Source of the DNA: Robiginitomaculum sp.
GTDB taxonomy: Bacteria; Pseudomonadota; Alphaproteobacteria; Caulobacterales; Maricaulaceae
Reading direction: 5' to 3'
Length of the DNA stretch: 40,407 nt
Assembly: GCA_023301505.1 (NCBI GenBank)
Contig: JALZUP010000344.1
Span: 1-40,407, forward strand
Below, piece after piece: positions 8,137 through 17,426 of the stretch. Both the position numbers and the translations under genes were made by a program. Within the stretch, counting starts at the first letter, position 1; every line of letters starts with the position of its first letter. The notes under the pieces were generated by a model. The model was given only the letters and a program-made list of their open reading frames with translations. It was not told the origin of the DNA and searched no databases.

Positions 8137-8289
8137 GCTTTTATAATCGTGCGCGGCGACTATAGCTGCGTAGATGATAGATTCGCTTTACCTGTGATTT
8201 CTGTGTAATAGGTCATAATGCCGCCTTGCAGCATTTACCGCTATCGTCTAAAACGCATCACAGAAGTTGAACTAAAAAAGAGAAAAATA

Positions 8290-9477
8290 ATGTCTTCACA
8301 AAATGATCCTGTTGTTATTGTTGGTCTGGCGCGAACCCCTATCGGGGCGTTCCAAGGCGCATTTTCGACCCTGTCTGCCTCCGACCTTGGCGCAGCGGCG
8401 ATTAAAGGCGCTCTAGAAGAGTCTGGCGTTGCGGCAGATGATGTTGATCAGGCGATTATGGGAAGCGTTCTGACCGCAGGCCAAGGCCAAGCGCCAGCTC
8501 GCCAAGCCGCTATTAAAGCAGGCTTGCCGCTAGGCTGCCAAACTGTGACGGTTAATAAGGTCTGCGGCTCTGGCATGATATCAGCCATGATGGCCCATGA
8601 TGCGATTAAAGCCGGCTCCGTTGACATTGCTGTTGCGGGCGGCATGGAAAATATGACCAATGGCCCTTACATGATGCCTAAAGCGCGCGGTGGTATGCGT
8701 ATGGGCGACCAGAAAGTCATTGATAGCATGATGGCGGATGGCTTGACGGACCCTTACCGTGATGTGGCTATGGGCGTTTTGGCCGATGAAGTCGCGGCGG
8801 AATATCAATTAACGCGCGAAGCTCAAGATGCTTATGCTATTGAATCTGTGCGCCGCGCGCGCGAGGCCTCAGAGTCAGGTAAGTTTGACCGCGAAATCAC
8901 GCCTGTCACCGTGCCAGGCCGTAAAGGTGATGTGATTGTTGAGGCCGATGAAGGCCCGCAAAATGCACGCCCTGAAAAAATTCCAAATTTGCGTCCTGTC
9001 TTTGTCAAAGACGGCACAATCACAGCGGCCAATGCCAGCTCTATTAATGACGGCGCTGCGGCTTTGGTGCTTATGCGCGAATCTGTTGCTAAAAAAGGCG
9101 GCCATAAAATTATCGCGACTATCAAATCCCAAGCCGTTCATGCGGGCGACCCTAACTATTTCACCGTCGCGCCTGTAAAAGCGATGGAAAAAGCCTTGGA
9201 TCGTGCGGGCTGGGATAAATCAGATGTCGAGCTTTGGGAAATCAACGAAGCTTTTGCTATGGTTCCTATGATCGCTATTAAAGAGCTTGGCCTTGATGAT
9301 GAAATCGTCAATGTCAATGGCGGCGCATGTGTGCTGGGCCATCCGATTGGCGCCTCTGGAACACGTATCATCGCGACTTTGATTGCCGAGATGGAAAAGC
9401 GTGACAATAAAAAAGGTATCGCGAGCCTATGTATTGGCGGCGGCGAAGCGACAGCGGTTGCGATTGAACGCGCATAA
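8290..9477 (+). CDS. acetyl-CoA C-acetyltransferase (thiolase)
   Basis: ARTPIGAFQGAFS, NKVCGSGM, INEAFA, NGGACVLGHPIGASG, CIGGGEATAVAIE. Start MSSQND; longest ORF from 8218. Confidence 0.95.
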   Translation: MSSQNDPVVIVGLARTPIGAFQGAFSTLSASDLGAAAIKGALEESGVAADDVDQAIMGSVLTAGQGQAPARQAAIKAGLPLGCQTVTVNKVCGSGMISAMMAHDAIKAGSVDIAVAGGMENMTNGPYMMPKARGGMRMGDQKVIDSMMADGLTDPYRDVAMGVLADEVAAEYQLTREAQDAYAIESVRRAREASESGKFDREITPVTVPGRKGDVIVEADEGPQNARPEKIPNLRPVFVKDGTITAANASSINDGAAALVLMRESVAKKGGHKIIATIKSQAVHAGDPNYFTVAPVKAMEKALDRAGWDKSDVELWEINEAFAMVPMIAIKELGLDDEIVNVNGGACVLGHPIGASGTRIIATLIAEMEKRDNKKGIASLCIGGGEATAVAIERA

Positions 9478-9501
9478 ATTCAAACGCTTTTCATAATATC
9501 T

Positions 9502-9529
9502 AAAAAGCCCTCTTTATGAGGGCTTTTTT
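9502..9529. terminator. bidirectional intrinsic terminator
   Basis: AAAAAGCCCTCTTTATGAGGGCTTTTTT. Confidence 0.92.
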
Positions 9530-9584
9530 GTGCGCGCATATATATGAGCCGCATATATGCCAGCCCACACTAGCCCTCCTCACA

Positions 9585-10079
9585 CTAGCCCTCTGGCGTG
9601 AGGAGTCCGAGCGGCAGCGGCTCGCTATCTTTGACTTGCCGAATGACAATGCGTGATTGAACATCAGAGATCAGGCCCGTTTGCAAAAGCGTCTCGCGCA
9701 GAAAATTATCATAGCCTTGCATGTCCCGCGTGACGATGCGCAGCATGAAATCTACGGCGCCGGTTACTACGCTGCATTGCACGACTTGGGGCATTTGGTG
9801 AATGGCGGCCTCAAATTTGTCCATATTGGAGCGGTTAGGCTGAATTAATTTAACGCTGACAAATACTTCAAAGCCTAGCCCTAGCTTGGCGGCGTCGAGC
9901 TGCGTAATGCGCGCTTTGATAATGCCGGCCTCTTCCAGCCGTTTAATGCGCCGCCAGCACGGGGAGGCGGACAAGCCAATTTCTTGAGAGATTTCAGCAA
10001 TAGAGAGCGCGGCATTGCCCTGTATCAGGGTTAAGATTTTAGCGTCTACCGCATCAATTATGTCTGAAATATCGGCCAT
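9585..10079 (-). CDS. Lrp/AsnC-family transcriptional regulator
   Basis: IIDAVDAKILTLIQGNAALSIAEISQEIGLSASPCWRRIKRLEEAGII plus ligand-binding domain (VTGAVDFMLRIVTRDMQGYDNFL). Start at MADIS preferred. Confidence 0.93.
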   Translation of the reverse strand: MADISDIIDAVDAKILTLIQGNAALSIAEISQEIGLSASPCWRRIKRLEEAGIIKARITQLDAAKLGLGFEVFVSVKLIQPNRSNMDKFEAAIHQMPQVVQCSVVTGAVDFMLRIVTRDMQGYDNFLRETLLQTGLISDVQSRIVIRQVKDSEPLPLGLLTPEG

Positions 10080-10269
10080 TTTGGCTCCTGCTCGGCATTG
10101 AATTTCCACGGGGTGACTTATTCGCTCTAGTCTAAACGCCATAAGCATCATTGCAAGTGTGACAGCTCGCCAGAAAAACTTCATTTGGTAGGTTTTACGC
10201 CCTTGGCAGGGCTAGGCTTTTGCATTATACGCTGGCCACCGCCGAACATTCGGCGCGCAAAATGTTAGT

Positions 10270-10346
10270 GGTGGGGTAGCTCAGCTGGTTAGAGCGCAGG
10301 ACTCATAATCCTGAGGTCGTGAGTTCAAGTCTCACTCTCACTACCA
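10270..10346 (+). tRNA. tRNA with CAT anticodon (elongator Met likely; Ile2 not excluded)
   Basis: 77 nt: acceptor GGTGGGG/TCTCACT (G-U pairs), D-arm GCTC/GAGC, anticodon stem CAGGA/TCCTG with loop CTCATAA, T-arm GTGAG/CTCAC, encoded CCA. Confidence 0.92.
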
Positions 10347-10365
10347 ACATTTCTTTTTAAGCGAT

Positions 10366-10380
10366 CGGGCGACACGCCCG
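10366..10380 (+). other. short hairpin downstream of tRNA
   Basis: CGGGCG-ACA-CGCCCG; no T-tract. Confidence 0.4.
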
Positions 10381-10449
10381 CCGCGCACGCTCTTGCCAGA
10401 CTAGACTTATCTCCCCATAATCAGCTTAAAATAAGGGGAGCATCATATC

Positions 10450-10845
10450 ATGACCATATCTGCTAGCGATCCACTCTTTATGGGCGTCTATATTGTCGCT
10501 CGTATCTGCTTAGCGGCGGTATTTGTCTATAGCGGGTTTGATAAGGCCCGTAACTGGGCGGGCGTTGTGGAGGAATGTGAGGCGTTTAAATTGCCTATGC
10601 CGAAGCTGATCGCGGCGGGCACGATTGGCTTGCATATTGTGGGCGGTTTATGTGTGGTGTTTGGGATTTTTACCGCGCCTTTTGCTTTGGCGCTGGCCGC
10701 CTTTACAGCGGTGGCGACGTGCCTTGCGCATAATTTCTGGGTGCATAAGGGCGAGCGGTTTGGCAAAGAGCTGACCACTGCGTTGGAGCATTTAGGCATT
10801 GTCGGCGCTCTGGTGCTTATCGCCGCGCTTGATATGGCTCTTTAA
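10450..10845 (+). CDS. DoxX family membrane protein
   Basis: RICLAAVFVYSGFDKARNWAG and following TM pattern typical of DoxX. Confidence 0.85.
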   Translation: MTISASDPLFMGVYIVARICLAAVFVYSGFDKARNWAGVVEECEAFKLPMPKLIAAGTIGLHIVGGLCVVFGIFTAPFALALAAFTAVATCLAHNFWVHKGERFGKELTTALEHLGIVGALVLIAALDMAL

Positions 10846-10892
10846 TAGGCACGGAAATAGGCACGGACGCCTAACTCATCTCTTGTACTGCT

Positions 10893-12311
10893 TTATGACG
10901 CGCCGCCGCCTAGAGCGAGATAGAGGGCAATGCGCGCATCAATTTGTTGGCGCTGAATGGTGATGGCTGTGCGGTCGGCCTGAAGGCTACGCTGGCGAAA
11001 TATCAGCTCATCGAGCAATTCCAAATCGCCTGCCTTATATTGAATTTCGGCTAGACGGAGCGTTTCGCGCGCCGCCTCTGCGGCCTGAATCACATATTGG
11101 TAGCGCTGCTCTAACAGAGCAATAGTATCGAGCGCATCTTCTACATCACTATAGGCATCAAGCACGCTTTGGCCATAATTGCGCAAAGCTTGCCGCGAGC
11201 TAGCCTCTGCGGCCAGTACAAGAGGCTCTTCGGCGCCGCGGTCAAAAATAGTATCTGATAGCCGCGCGCCAAGTGAGAGCGCTAAATCTGCGGGGTCAAG
11301 AATATCAAGAATGTCGCTGACTGAGCTGCCAATATCGGCGGATAGGTTTAGGCCCGGCCATTGGCGCACGCGCACGACATTTTCATTAGCAAAGGCGGCG
11401 CGCACATTATATTCCGCGGCAAGTATATCAGGACGGCGGCGCAAAATATCAGCGGGCTGCCCCGCATAGACGGCGCTCTGCACGGCAGGGAAATTATCGG
11501 AAATATTGAGCGTGCCATCGGGGTAACGGCCTAGCAAAGCTTGCAGGGCGCGAATATTGCTCCGAATATCGGCTTGGCTGATTTCCAGACTATCGCGCGC
11601 GCCAGCGACATCGCTTTCGGCTAAAACTTGTTCGCGCCGAGAGGCTGCGCCAAACTCATAGCGCGCATTGACAATGCGCAAGGTTTCAAGCTGTGCGTCC
11701 AATGTGGCTTGGGTAAGCTGGGTTTGGAGTTTGGCCTCAATAGCGCCAATATAGGCGCGAATAAGCTGTGCAATCAGGCTTTGGCGTGCATTCTCATAAA
11801 CAGCCTTGGCCCCCTCTAGATCAAATTCTGCGCCAAGAATATCTTGCTCAATGCCGCCCCATAAATCGACTTCATAGCTGGCCCCAATTGAGGTGCTGTA
11901 GCGGTCTGCGAGGTCGGCATTTTCTAAAGGCGATGAGGCATTCGGGCTAAAGTTAAAATTATAAAGCGGGATGCGGGTGTCTTGGCTCTCCGTCAATAGG
12001 GCCTGAGCGCGCTCAATATTTTGCGCGCTGGCCTTAAGAGATCTGTTTTGAGCAAGGCTTTCATTGATTAGGGCAAGCAAGCTTTCATCTTGGATGATCT
12101 CTGTCCAGCTTTGCGCAATTTCGCGGTCAAGACCCGCGCCAAAAGCCCAGCTTGATGGGGTGTTTAGATCAATCAGCTCGCCTTCAAAATCGGCTGTACG
12201 AATTTCGGGAGAAATTCTGCCCCAAGCTGAATTAAGGCTCGCGCAGCCCGTCAGCCCGCCAAGGCCTAAGGCAAGGGCTGTACTGACAGCAAGCCGAGAT
12301 AATCTAGTCAT
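10893..12311 (-). CDS. TolC/NodT-family outer-membrane efflux lipoprotein
   Basis: Lipobox LTGCAS, OEP repeats, RRRPDILAAEYNVRAA motif. Confidence 0.92.
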   Translation of the reverse strand: MTRLSRLAVSTALALGLGGLTGCASLNSAWGRISPEIRTADFEGELIDLNTPSSWAFGAGLDREIAQSWTEIIQDESLLALINESLAQNRSLKASAQNIERAQALLTESQDTRIPLYNFNFSPNASSPLENADLADRYSTSIGASYEVDLWGGIEQDILGAEFDLEGAKAVYENARQSLIAQLIRAYIGAIEAKLQTQLTQATLDAQLETLRIVNARYEFGAASRREQVLAESDVAGARDSLEISQADIRSNIRALQALLGRYPDGTLNISDNFPAVQSAVYAGQPADILRRRPDILAAEYNVRAAFANENVVRVRQWPGLNLSADIGSSVSDILDILDPADLALSLGARLSDTIFDRGAEEPLVLAAEASSRQALRNYGQSVLDAYSDVEDALDTIALLEQRYQYVIQAAEAARETLRLAEIQYKAGDLELLDELIFRQRSLQADRTAITIQRQQIDARIALYLALGGGAS

Positions 12312-12317
12312 GATAAT

Positions 12318-13544
12318 CTAGTCATGGCGAAGGGCCTCAATTGGGTTTAATTGCGCGGCGCGGCGCGCTGGGAAAAAGCCGAAAAACAGCCCAACTAATG
12401 CTGAGGCGCCCAAAGCGATTACGGCAATGCTGGGCGAGACATTAACGGGGAAGTCTCCCATTTTCGCGGCCAGTTGCGCGCCGCCATAACCAAGGCCAGA
12501 GCCAATGAACCCGCCTATCAGGCACAGTCCCAAAGCTTCAATGAGGAATTGTCCTAAAATATCAATGCGCCGCGCGCCAACCGCCATGCGCAGGCCAATT
12601 TCGCGTGTACGTTCGGTGACCGAGACAAGCATAATATTCATCACGCCGACACCGCCAACAATAAGAGATACGGCCGCAGTAAAGGCGAGCAATATGCCAA
12701 AGGTGGTTTGGGTTTCAGAACGCGTGCGAATGACTTCGGCAATATTGCGCACCTGAAAGTCATCTTCATCGCCTGAGCGAATGCGGCGAATATCGCGCAA
12801 AGTAAATTCAAGCTCGGCTTGGGTCTCTTCCATGTCATACCCATCGGCGACCATGACGGATATATTGGAAATATGTTTAGACACAGTGCGGTGCGTTCCT
12901 AAAATGCGATTGCGCGCTGTCGTGATAGGGATCACGACCAAATCGTCATTATCGCGGCCAAAGACTTCGCCTTTTTCTGATAAAACGCCAATCACAGTGA
13001 GGGGCACATTATTGGCGCGAATGCTTTGTCCAATTGGATTTGTTCCATCAAATAATGTGGTGGCAATCGTCTTACCAATTAAAGCAAAAGGCGCGCCTGA
13101 GGAGACATCAGTGTCCGCAAAGAGACCGCCTTCTACGGCTTGGCGGTTTTCGGCTAAAAAGAAATCCGTATTGGCTCCGTAAAGGGTTGTGGTCCAGTTT
13201 TCTTCACCAGCAACAATAGTGACATTGCCTTCATTATAGGCTGAGACGGCAACGGAGTAAGGCTCTTGCAAAAGCCTGTCGACATCTTGTTCGCTAAAGG
13301 GCGTGCCAGAGCCGCCCCCGCCAGAGCGCCCGCCGCGCCGTGAGGCTCCTGCTCTGATAGACAGATTATTTGCGCCCAAAGTTGAGATTTGGCTGTCGAC
13401 TTGCTGGGCCGCGCCTTCGCTAATCGCCATCATGGCCATGACAGAGGCCACGCCGATCATAATACCAAGCATGGTTAGAAAGCTACGCAAGGGATTAGCC
13501 AGCAAGGCCTCCATAGCGGATTTAAAGGCAACGCCGAGCTTCAT
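12318..13544 (-). CDS. MacB-like ABC transporter permease
   Basis: MacB/FtsX architecture: MEALLANPLRSFLTMLGIMIGVASVMAMMAISEGA...; GGVGVMNIMLVSVTERTREIGLRMAVGAR. Confidence 0.93.
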   Translation of the reverse strand: MKLGVAFKSAMEALLANPLRSFLTMLGIMIGVASVMAMMAISEGAAQQVDSQISTLGANNLSIRAGASRRGGRSGGGGSGTPFSEQDVDRLLQEPYSVAVSAYNEGNVTIVAGEENWTTTLYGANTDFFLAENRQAVEGGLFADTDVSSGAPFALIGKTIATTLFDGTNPIGQSIRANNVPLTVIGVLSEKGEVFGRDNDDLVVIPITTARNRILGTHRTVSKHISNISVMVADGYDMEETQAELEFTLRDIRRIRSGDEDDFQVRNIAEVIRTRSETQTTFGILLAFTAAVSLIVGGVGVMNIMLVSVTERTREIGLRMAVGARRIDILGQFLIEALGLCLIGGFIGSGLGYGGAQLAAKMGDFPVNVSPSIAVIALGASALVGLFFGFFPARRAAQLNPIEALRHD

Positions 13545-14278
13545 GAGCTTTTCCTTTCATCGCGCTCTATCGCGCCATCGCGAAAATGAATTTGTCGGGC
13601 CGCATATTCGGCCACTTCATTTTCATGGGTAACCAAAATGACGGTAATGCCTTGATGGCTAAGATCGACGAGAAGGTTCATAATCTCTTCGGATGTTTTT
13701 GTGTCCAGCGCCCCCGTTGGCTCATCTGCGAGGATGATAGAGGGCGAACCCGCCAGAGCGCGGGCAATGGCGACGCGCTGTTGCTGCCCGCCTGAGAGCT
13801 GCATAGGCCTGTGATCCATACGCTCGCCTAGTCCGACCATTTCCAGACATTGGGCAGCGCGTTCATTGATATTACCTATAGCTTTGCGTGAATAGCGCAG
13901 AGGTAATTTGACATTGGTCAAGGCGGTGGCGCGGCCTAAAAGATTAAACTGTTGAAAGACAAAGCCAATGGTTTCATTGCGAATATCGGCAAGCTCATCT
14001 GGGCCAAGCTCTGATAATTCGTGGCCTTTAATAGATAAGGAGCCAGAGGTGGGCACGTCGAGCGCGCCCAAAAGGTTCATCAGGGTGGATTTGCCAGACC
14101 CAGAAGGACCCATAATAGCGGTCATTTCGCCAGGTTCAAAATCAAGGCTGACCCCGCGCAACGCATGGACTTTTTGTGTTCCCATCACATAGGTCTTGAC
14201 CAGATCACGGCAGCTAATCAGCGCAGAGGCGCTATTAGCTGAGCTGTCAGTTGCTTGATTGATGGGCGGGGTGGGCAT
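13541..14278 (-). CDS. MacB/LolD-like ABC transporter ATP-binding protein
   Basis: Walker [10 protein letters not shown], signature [15 protein letters not shown], Walker [17 protein letters not shown] overlap with permease. Confidence 0.96.
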   Translation of the reverse strand: MPTPPINQATDSSANSASALISCRDLVKTYVMGTQKVHALRGVSLDFEPGEMTAIMGPSGSGKSTLMNLLGALDVPTSGSLSIKGHELSELGPDELADIRNETIGFVFQQFNLLGRATALTNVKLPLRYSRKAIGNINERAAQCLEMVGLGERMDHRPMQLSGGQQQRVAIARALAGSPSIILADEPTGALDTKTSEEIMNLLVDLSHQGITVILVTHENEVAEYAARQIHFRDGAIERDERKSS

Positions 14279-14289
14279 GAGTGGATGTC

Positions 14290-15876
14290 CTAGCCAGCCG
14301 GCTGCACAACGCGTAGACGTGTGATGAAGGTGTCACCTTCTTCGGCCCCGCGCAAAATTTCTACAAATGTCCCATCAGACAGCCCAATGCCAATTTGTTT
14401 GAGCGAAAGCTTGTCGTCCTCAGCAGGTTGATAAAGCTCGACTTGGCGTATCGAGGCGCGGGCATTTTGCGCAGATTGATATTCGCTATATTGCTCGGTG
14501 GATAGATTTTCGCGCATAATACGGTCAATTGAGCTTTGCTGGCGTTGACGCTGGGCATTGCGATCTATGCCGGCATCATCTCCATCCCCGCCGCCCATTC
14601 CGCCGCCGCCGCCCATTCCGCCGCCGCCTTGATTGTTGTCGTCTTGGGTGCTGCTTGTTGCGGCGCGCTGTCTGGAAATTTCAGCTAAAAGGGCAGTTTC
14701 AATTTTGGCAAGCGTGGCAGGGTCTATATCCATATTTTCAAGATCAGCTGTTACGGAATTGCCGCGACCGCCCTGACCACCTGCTTGGCCACCTGCTTGG
14801 CCGCCGCCCATGCCACCGCCCATACCGCCGCCATTTTCGCCGCCTTCGGCTTGAGCGATTTCAGGGCCATTGACAGGCGGGCGAAAGCGAGTCGCGCTAT
14901 CGGATATGCGTAATACATTTTCACGTTTTTCAGCTGTGATTTCGACATTGGCCGTCATACCGGGCAAAAGCCGTCCTGTTGGGTTTTGCGCTGCAATGAC
15001 TACCGTATAGGTCACGACATTGGCAATGGTCTCTGAGGCTAAGCGCACTTGCTCGACGACGCCTGTAAAGGTTTCATCTGGATAGGCATCTACTTTGAAT
15101 GTGGCGGGGTCGCCTGCGTTAATACCGCCAATATCGCCTTCGACAACAGAGGCATCAATCCGAATATCGCCAAGGTCTTGCGCGATTGTAAAGATTGTTG
15201 GCGCAGAAAAGCTGGCCTGAACAGTTTGGCCAATATCGACATTACGTTCAATGACCACGCCATCAATAGGCGAGCGTATTGTGGTGCGTGTTAGGTCTAA
15301 GAGATTATTCTGCATGGCCGCTTCGCGCTGTGAAAGTGTGCTCTCGGAGCTGCGCAATTGTGCCTCTGCCACTTGTAGCTCGGCGCGGCTTACGGCGAGT
15401 TCGCGCTCTCTGCTTTCGAGTAAGGATAAGGCAATCGCATCTTGCTCATATAGAGCGCTTTGGCGCGCAAAATCTTTTTCAACTTGCTCAAGATTGGCAC
15501 GGGCGCGGTCAATGCTGGCCCTTTGCACATCAAGATTGGCTTTGGCGCTGGCAATATCAGCATTGGAGCTGTCCACGCGGGTTTGATAGGTTTGCGGGTC
15601 AATGCGGGCAATGATTTGGCCTTGTGTAACTTCGCTGTTAAAATCGGCGAGCATTTCCACAATTTGGCCAGAGACTTCCGTCCCAACTTCAACTGTCGTC
15701 AAGGCGCGCACAGATCCAGACGCAGAGATAATACGCGAGACATCGCCGCGTTCGGCTGTTGTCGTCTCAAGCGTAAAACTGCCCGCGTTAGCCGCTGAGT
15801 CCTCATTCATCATGAAAAAAGCCGCAGCCCCAATCGCAATGATAGCTGTTCCGATAAGCAGCGGTAATTTACGCAT
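14290..15876 (-). CDS. MacA-like HlyD-family periplasmic adaptor with Gly/Met-rich insertions
   Basis: Barrel-sandwich and coiled-coil pattern; low-complexity GGGMGGGMGGGQAGGQAGGQGGRG and GGGGMGGGGGMGGGDGDD. Confidence 0.9.
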   Translation of the reverse strand: MRKLPLLIGTAIIAIGAAAFFMMNEDSAANAGSFTLETTTAERGDVSRIISASGSVRALTTVEVGTEVSGQIVEMLADFNSEVTQGQIIARIDPQTYQTRVDSSNADIASAKANLDVQRASIDRARANLEQVEKDFARQSALYEQDAIALSLLESRERELAVSRAELQVAEAQLRSSESTLSQREAAMQNNLLDLTRTTIRSPIDGVVIERNVDIGQTVQASFSAPTIFTIAQDLGDIRIDASVVEGDIGGINAGDPATFKVDAYPDETFTGVVEQVRLASETIANVVTYTVVIAAQNPTGRLLPGMTANVEITAEKRENVLRISDSATRFRPPVNGPEIAQAEGGENGGGMGGGMGGGQAGGQAGGQGGRGNSVTADLENMDIDPATLAKIETALLAEISRQRAATSSTQDDNNQGGGGMGGGGGMGGGDGDDAGIDRNAQRQRQQSSIDRIMRENLSTEQYSEYQSAQNARASIRQVELYQPAEDDKLSLKQIGIGLSDGTFVEILRGAEEGDTFITRLRVVQPAG

Positions 15877-15877
15877 T

Positions 15878-15891
15878 ATATAGTCCTATAT
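15878..15891. promoter_or_regulatory. 14-bp palindrome at macA-like start
   Basis: ATATAG-TC-CTATAT immediately upstream of the ATG at 15876. Confidence 0.4.
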
Positions 15892-16007
15892 GTCGCTAGT
15901 TTAGTTCACGTGCCGTGCAAGCTGAGTGCGGCTATTCTTGCTTATAACAATAAACGTCTTAATGCGCTATTTCTGTCGCGCCTTCTACTATTATTTCTTG
16001 TCATAGA

Positions 16008-16037
16008 GCTTTGCGCGTTTTTTGCTCTGCGCAAAGC
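16008..16037. other. perfect 9-bp inverted repeat downstream of rimM
   Basis: GCTTTGCGC-N12-GCGCAAAGC. Confidence 0.6.
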
Positions 16038-16061
16038 GTAAGACGCAGATTTCCTTTCGTT

Positions 16062-16661
16062 TTATCTGCTCTCATCTGATGCGTTATCATCTTTGGCATT
16101 AACGACATCTTGTTGGGCAATAATGACGCGGCCTTTGGCGATATCGACAATCGGTACGGCGAGCTTTGTAAAAGGGTGATACCATGTGGCGCTACTGCCG
16201 CTTTGCTCAGCGGCCTTTTTTGATGGTTTTATTTCCATCATATCATTCGCGCCAAATTCATGCATGGCGACAATTGTGCCAATATTTTTCCCGCTGGTTG
16301 TTTTGACCTGTAAGCCAATCAAGTCGCTATAGTAAAAATCATCCTCATCGGGCGGGGGCAGGGCCGAACGCTTGACGTAAAGCTTTGTGCCTGACAGGGC
16401 TTGGGCTTGCTCGCGCGTGCTCACTTGCTCGCAAATAACCGCCATAGCTTTTTTGACAGGCCGCGCCGAAATCGGGGTCAGAATGATCACGCCATTCTCA
16501 TCGGTGAGCGGGCCATAATTAAGACAGTTTTGCGGCTCATCGGTAAAAGGCTTGAGTTTGACTTCGCCCTTAATGCCAAAGGCGCCGCTAATCACAGCAA
16601 CGCAAATAAGAGGGGATTGTGTATCGGTCAGGGTATCGGTCAGTGTATCAGATAGGCTCAT
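16062..16661 (-). CDS. rimM: ribosome maturation factor RimM
   Basis: VISGAFGIKGEVKLKPFTDEP, PRC-barrel region DLIGLQVKTTSGKNIGTIVAMHEFGANDMMEI. Start MSLSDT preferred; longest ORF to 16742. Confidence 0.93.
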   Translation of the reverse strand: MSLSDTLTDTLTDTQSPLICVAVISGAFGIKGEVKLKPFTDEPQNCLNYGPLTDENGVIILTPISARPVKKAMAVICEQVSTREQAQALSGTKLYVKRSALPPPDEDDFYYSDLIGLQVKTTSGKNIGTIVAMHEFGANDMMEIKPSKKAAEQSGSSATWYHPFTKLAVPIVDIAKGRVIIAQQDVVNAKDDNASDESR

Positions 16662-16708
16662 AGGGCGGGCTATATCGCGCTCATGACGTTTTGCCAATAG
16701 GGACGGCA

Positions 16709-16763
16709 CTGTGTTTGGGCTGTGTTTTAGCTGTGTTTGCACTGTGTTTTAGCTGTATTCTAT
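16709..16763. repeat. 11-bp tandem direct repeat, 5 copies
   Basis: CTGTGTTTGGG-CTGTGTTTTAG-CTGTGTTTGCA-CTGTGTTTTAG-CTGTATTCTAT. Confidence 0.9.
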
Positions 16764-16835
16764 TCTAGCCACATTCATCTTTGATAGGTTAAGTCATGAG
16801 AGTTGCCTCATAGCATCATTTATGGAGTCGTTCTT

Positions 16836-17345
16836 ATGAGCCTTTTAAACTCACTAAAATCTGTCATTTCTGCCAGCTTTGTTCCCGTTGTGCTTATCGG
16901 CGCAGGGACGATGCTCTCGCCCGCAATTTTTGCCCATGAGATTGACGAGCCTGCCGCTCAGGACACGCTACGCCATGCCTATGATACGCCGCGTTCAGAT
17001 CAGGGGTTTAACTTACCGAGCCAAGCCGAGATTGAGGCAATTAAAAAACAGCTCCCCGATATGACGGGTATAATGAACGATATGATGTCGATAGTCCAAG
17101 ATGAGGATATGCAAAATAGCCTTCAGGGCAGTCTTGATATTCTCAAAGAGCATGTCGGCGAAAATGGCGGCTTTGCCAAAACTGATCAAGGCGTACCTGA
17201 TGTGACGGCCATGATGGGGTCTATGCTGGATTTGATGGGCGATGAAGCCTTTATTGGCGGGCTATTAGATGCCGCCGAGCCGCTCAAAGAGACATTGGAA
17301 AAGCATATTCCAGACGCAGAAATATCAGCGCCAGACTGGCAATAG
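16836..17345 (+). CDS. hypothetical exported protein
   Basis: Signal peptide then Met/Asp-rich helical protein (PDMTGIMNDMMSIVQDEDMQNSLQG; DVTAMMGSMLDLMGDEAFIGGLL). No family recognised. Confidence 0.65.
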   Translation: MSLLNSLKSVISASFVPVVLIGAGTMLSPAIFAHEIDEPAAQDTLRHAYDTPRSDQGFNLPSQAEIEAIKKQLPDMTGIMNDMMSIVQDEDMQNSLQGSLDILKEHVGENGGFAKTDQGVPDVTAMMGSMLDLMGDEAFIGGLLDAAEPLKETLEKHIPDAEISAPDWQ

Positions 17346-17426
17346 GCTTATTCTCTTTTCTGACTAAGCTTTCTTTGCATTAATTAAGGACGTGCAAGCC
17401 ATAAAGCTTGCTGATAAGACACGTCC

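Noticed and set aside
14529-14873. Plus-strand ORFs opposite the macA-like low-complexity region
   Set aside because: Arg/His-rich antisense of Gly/Met codons; artefact of low complexity.
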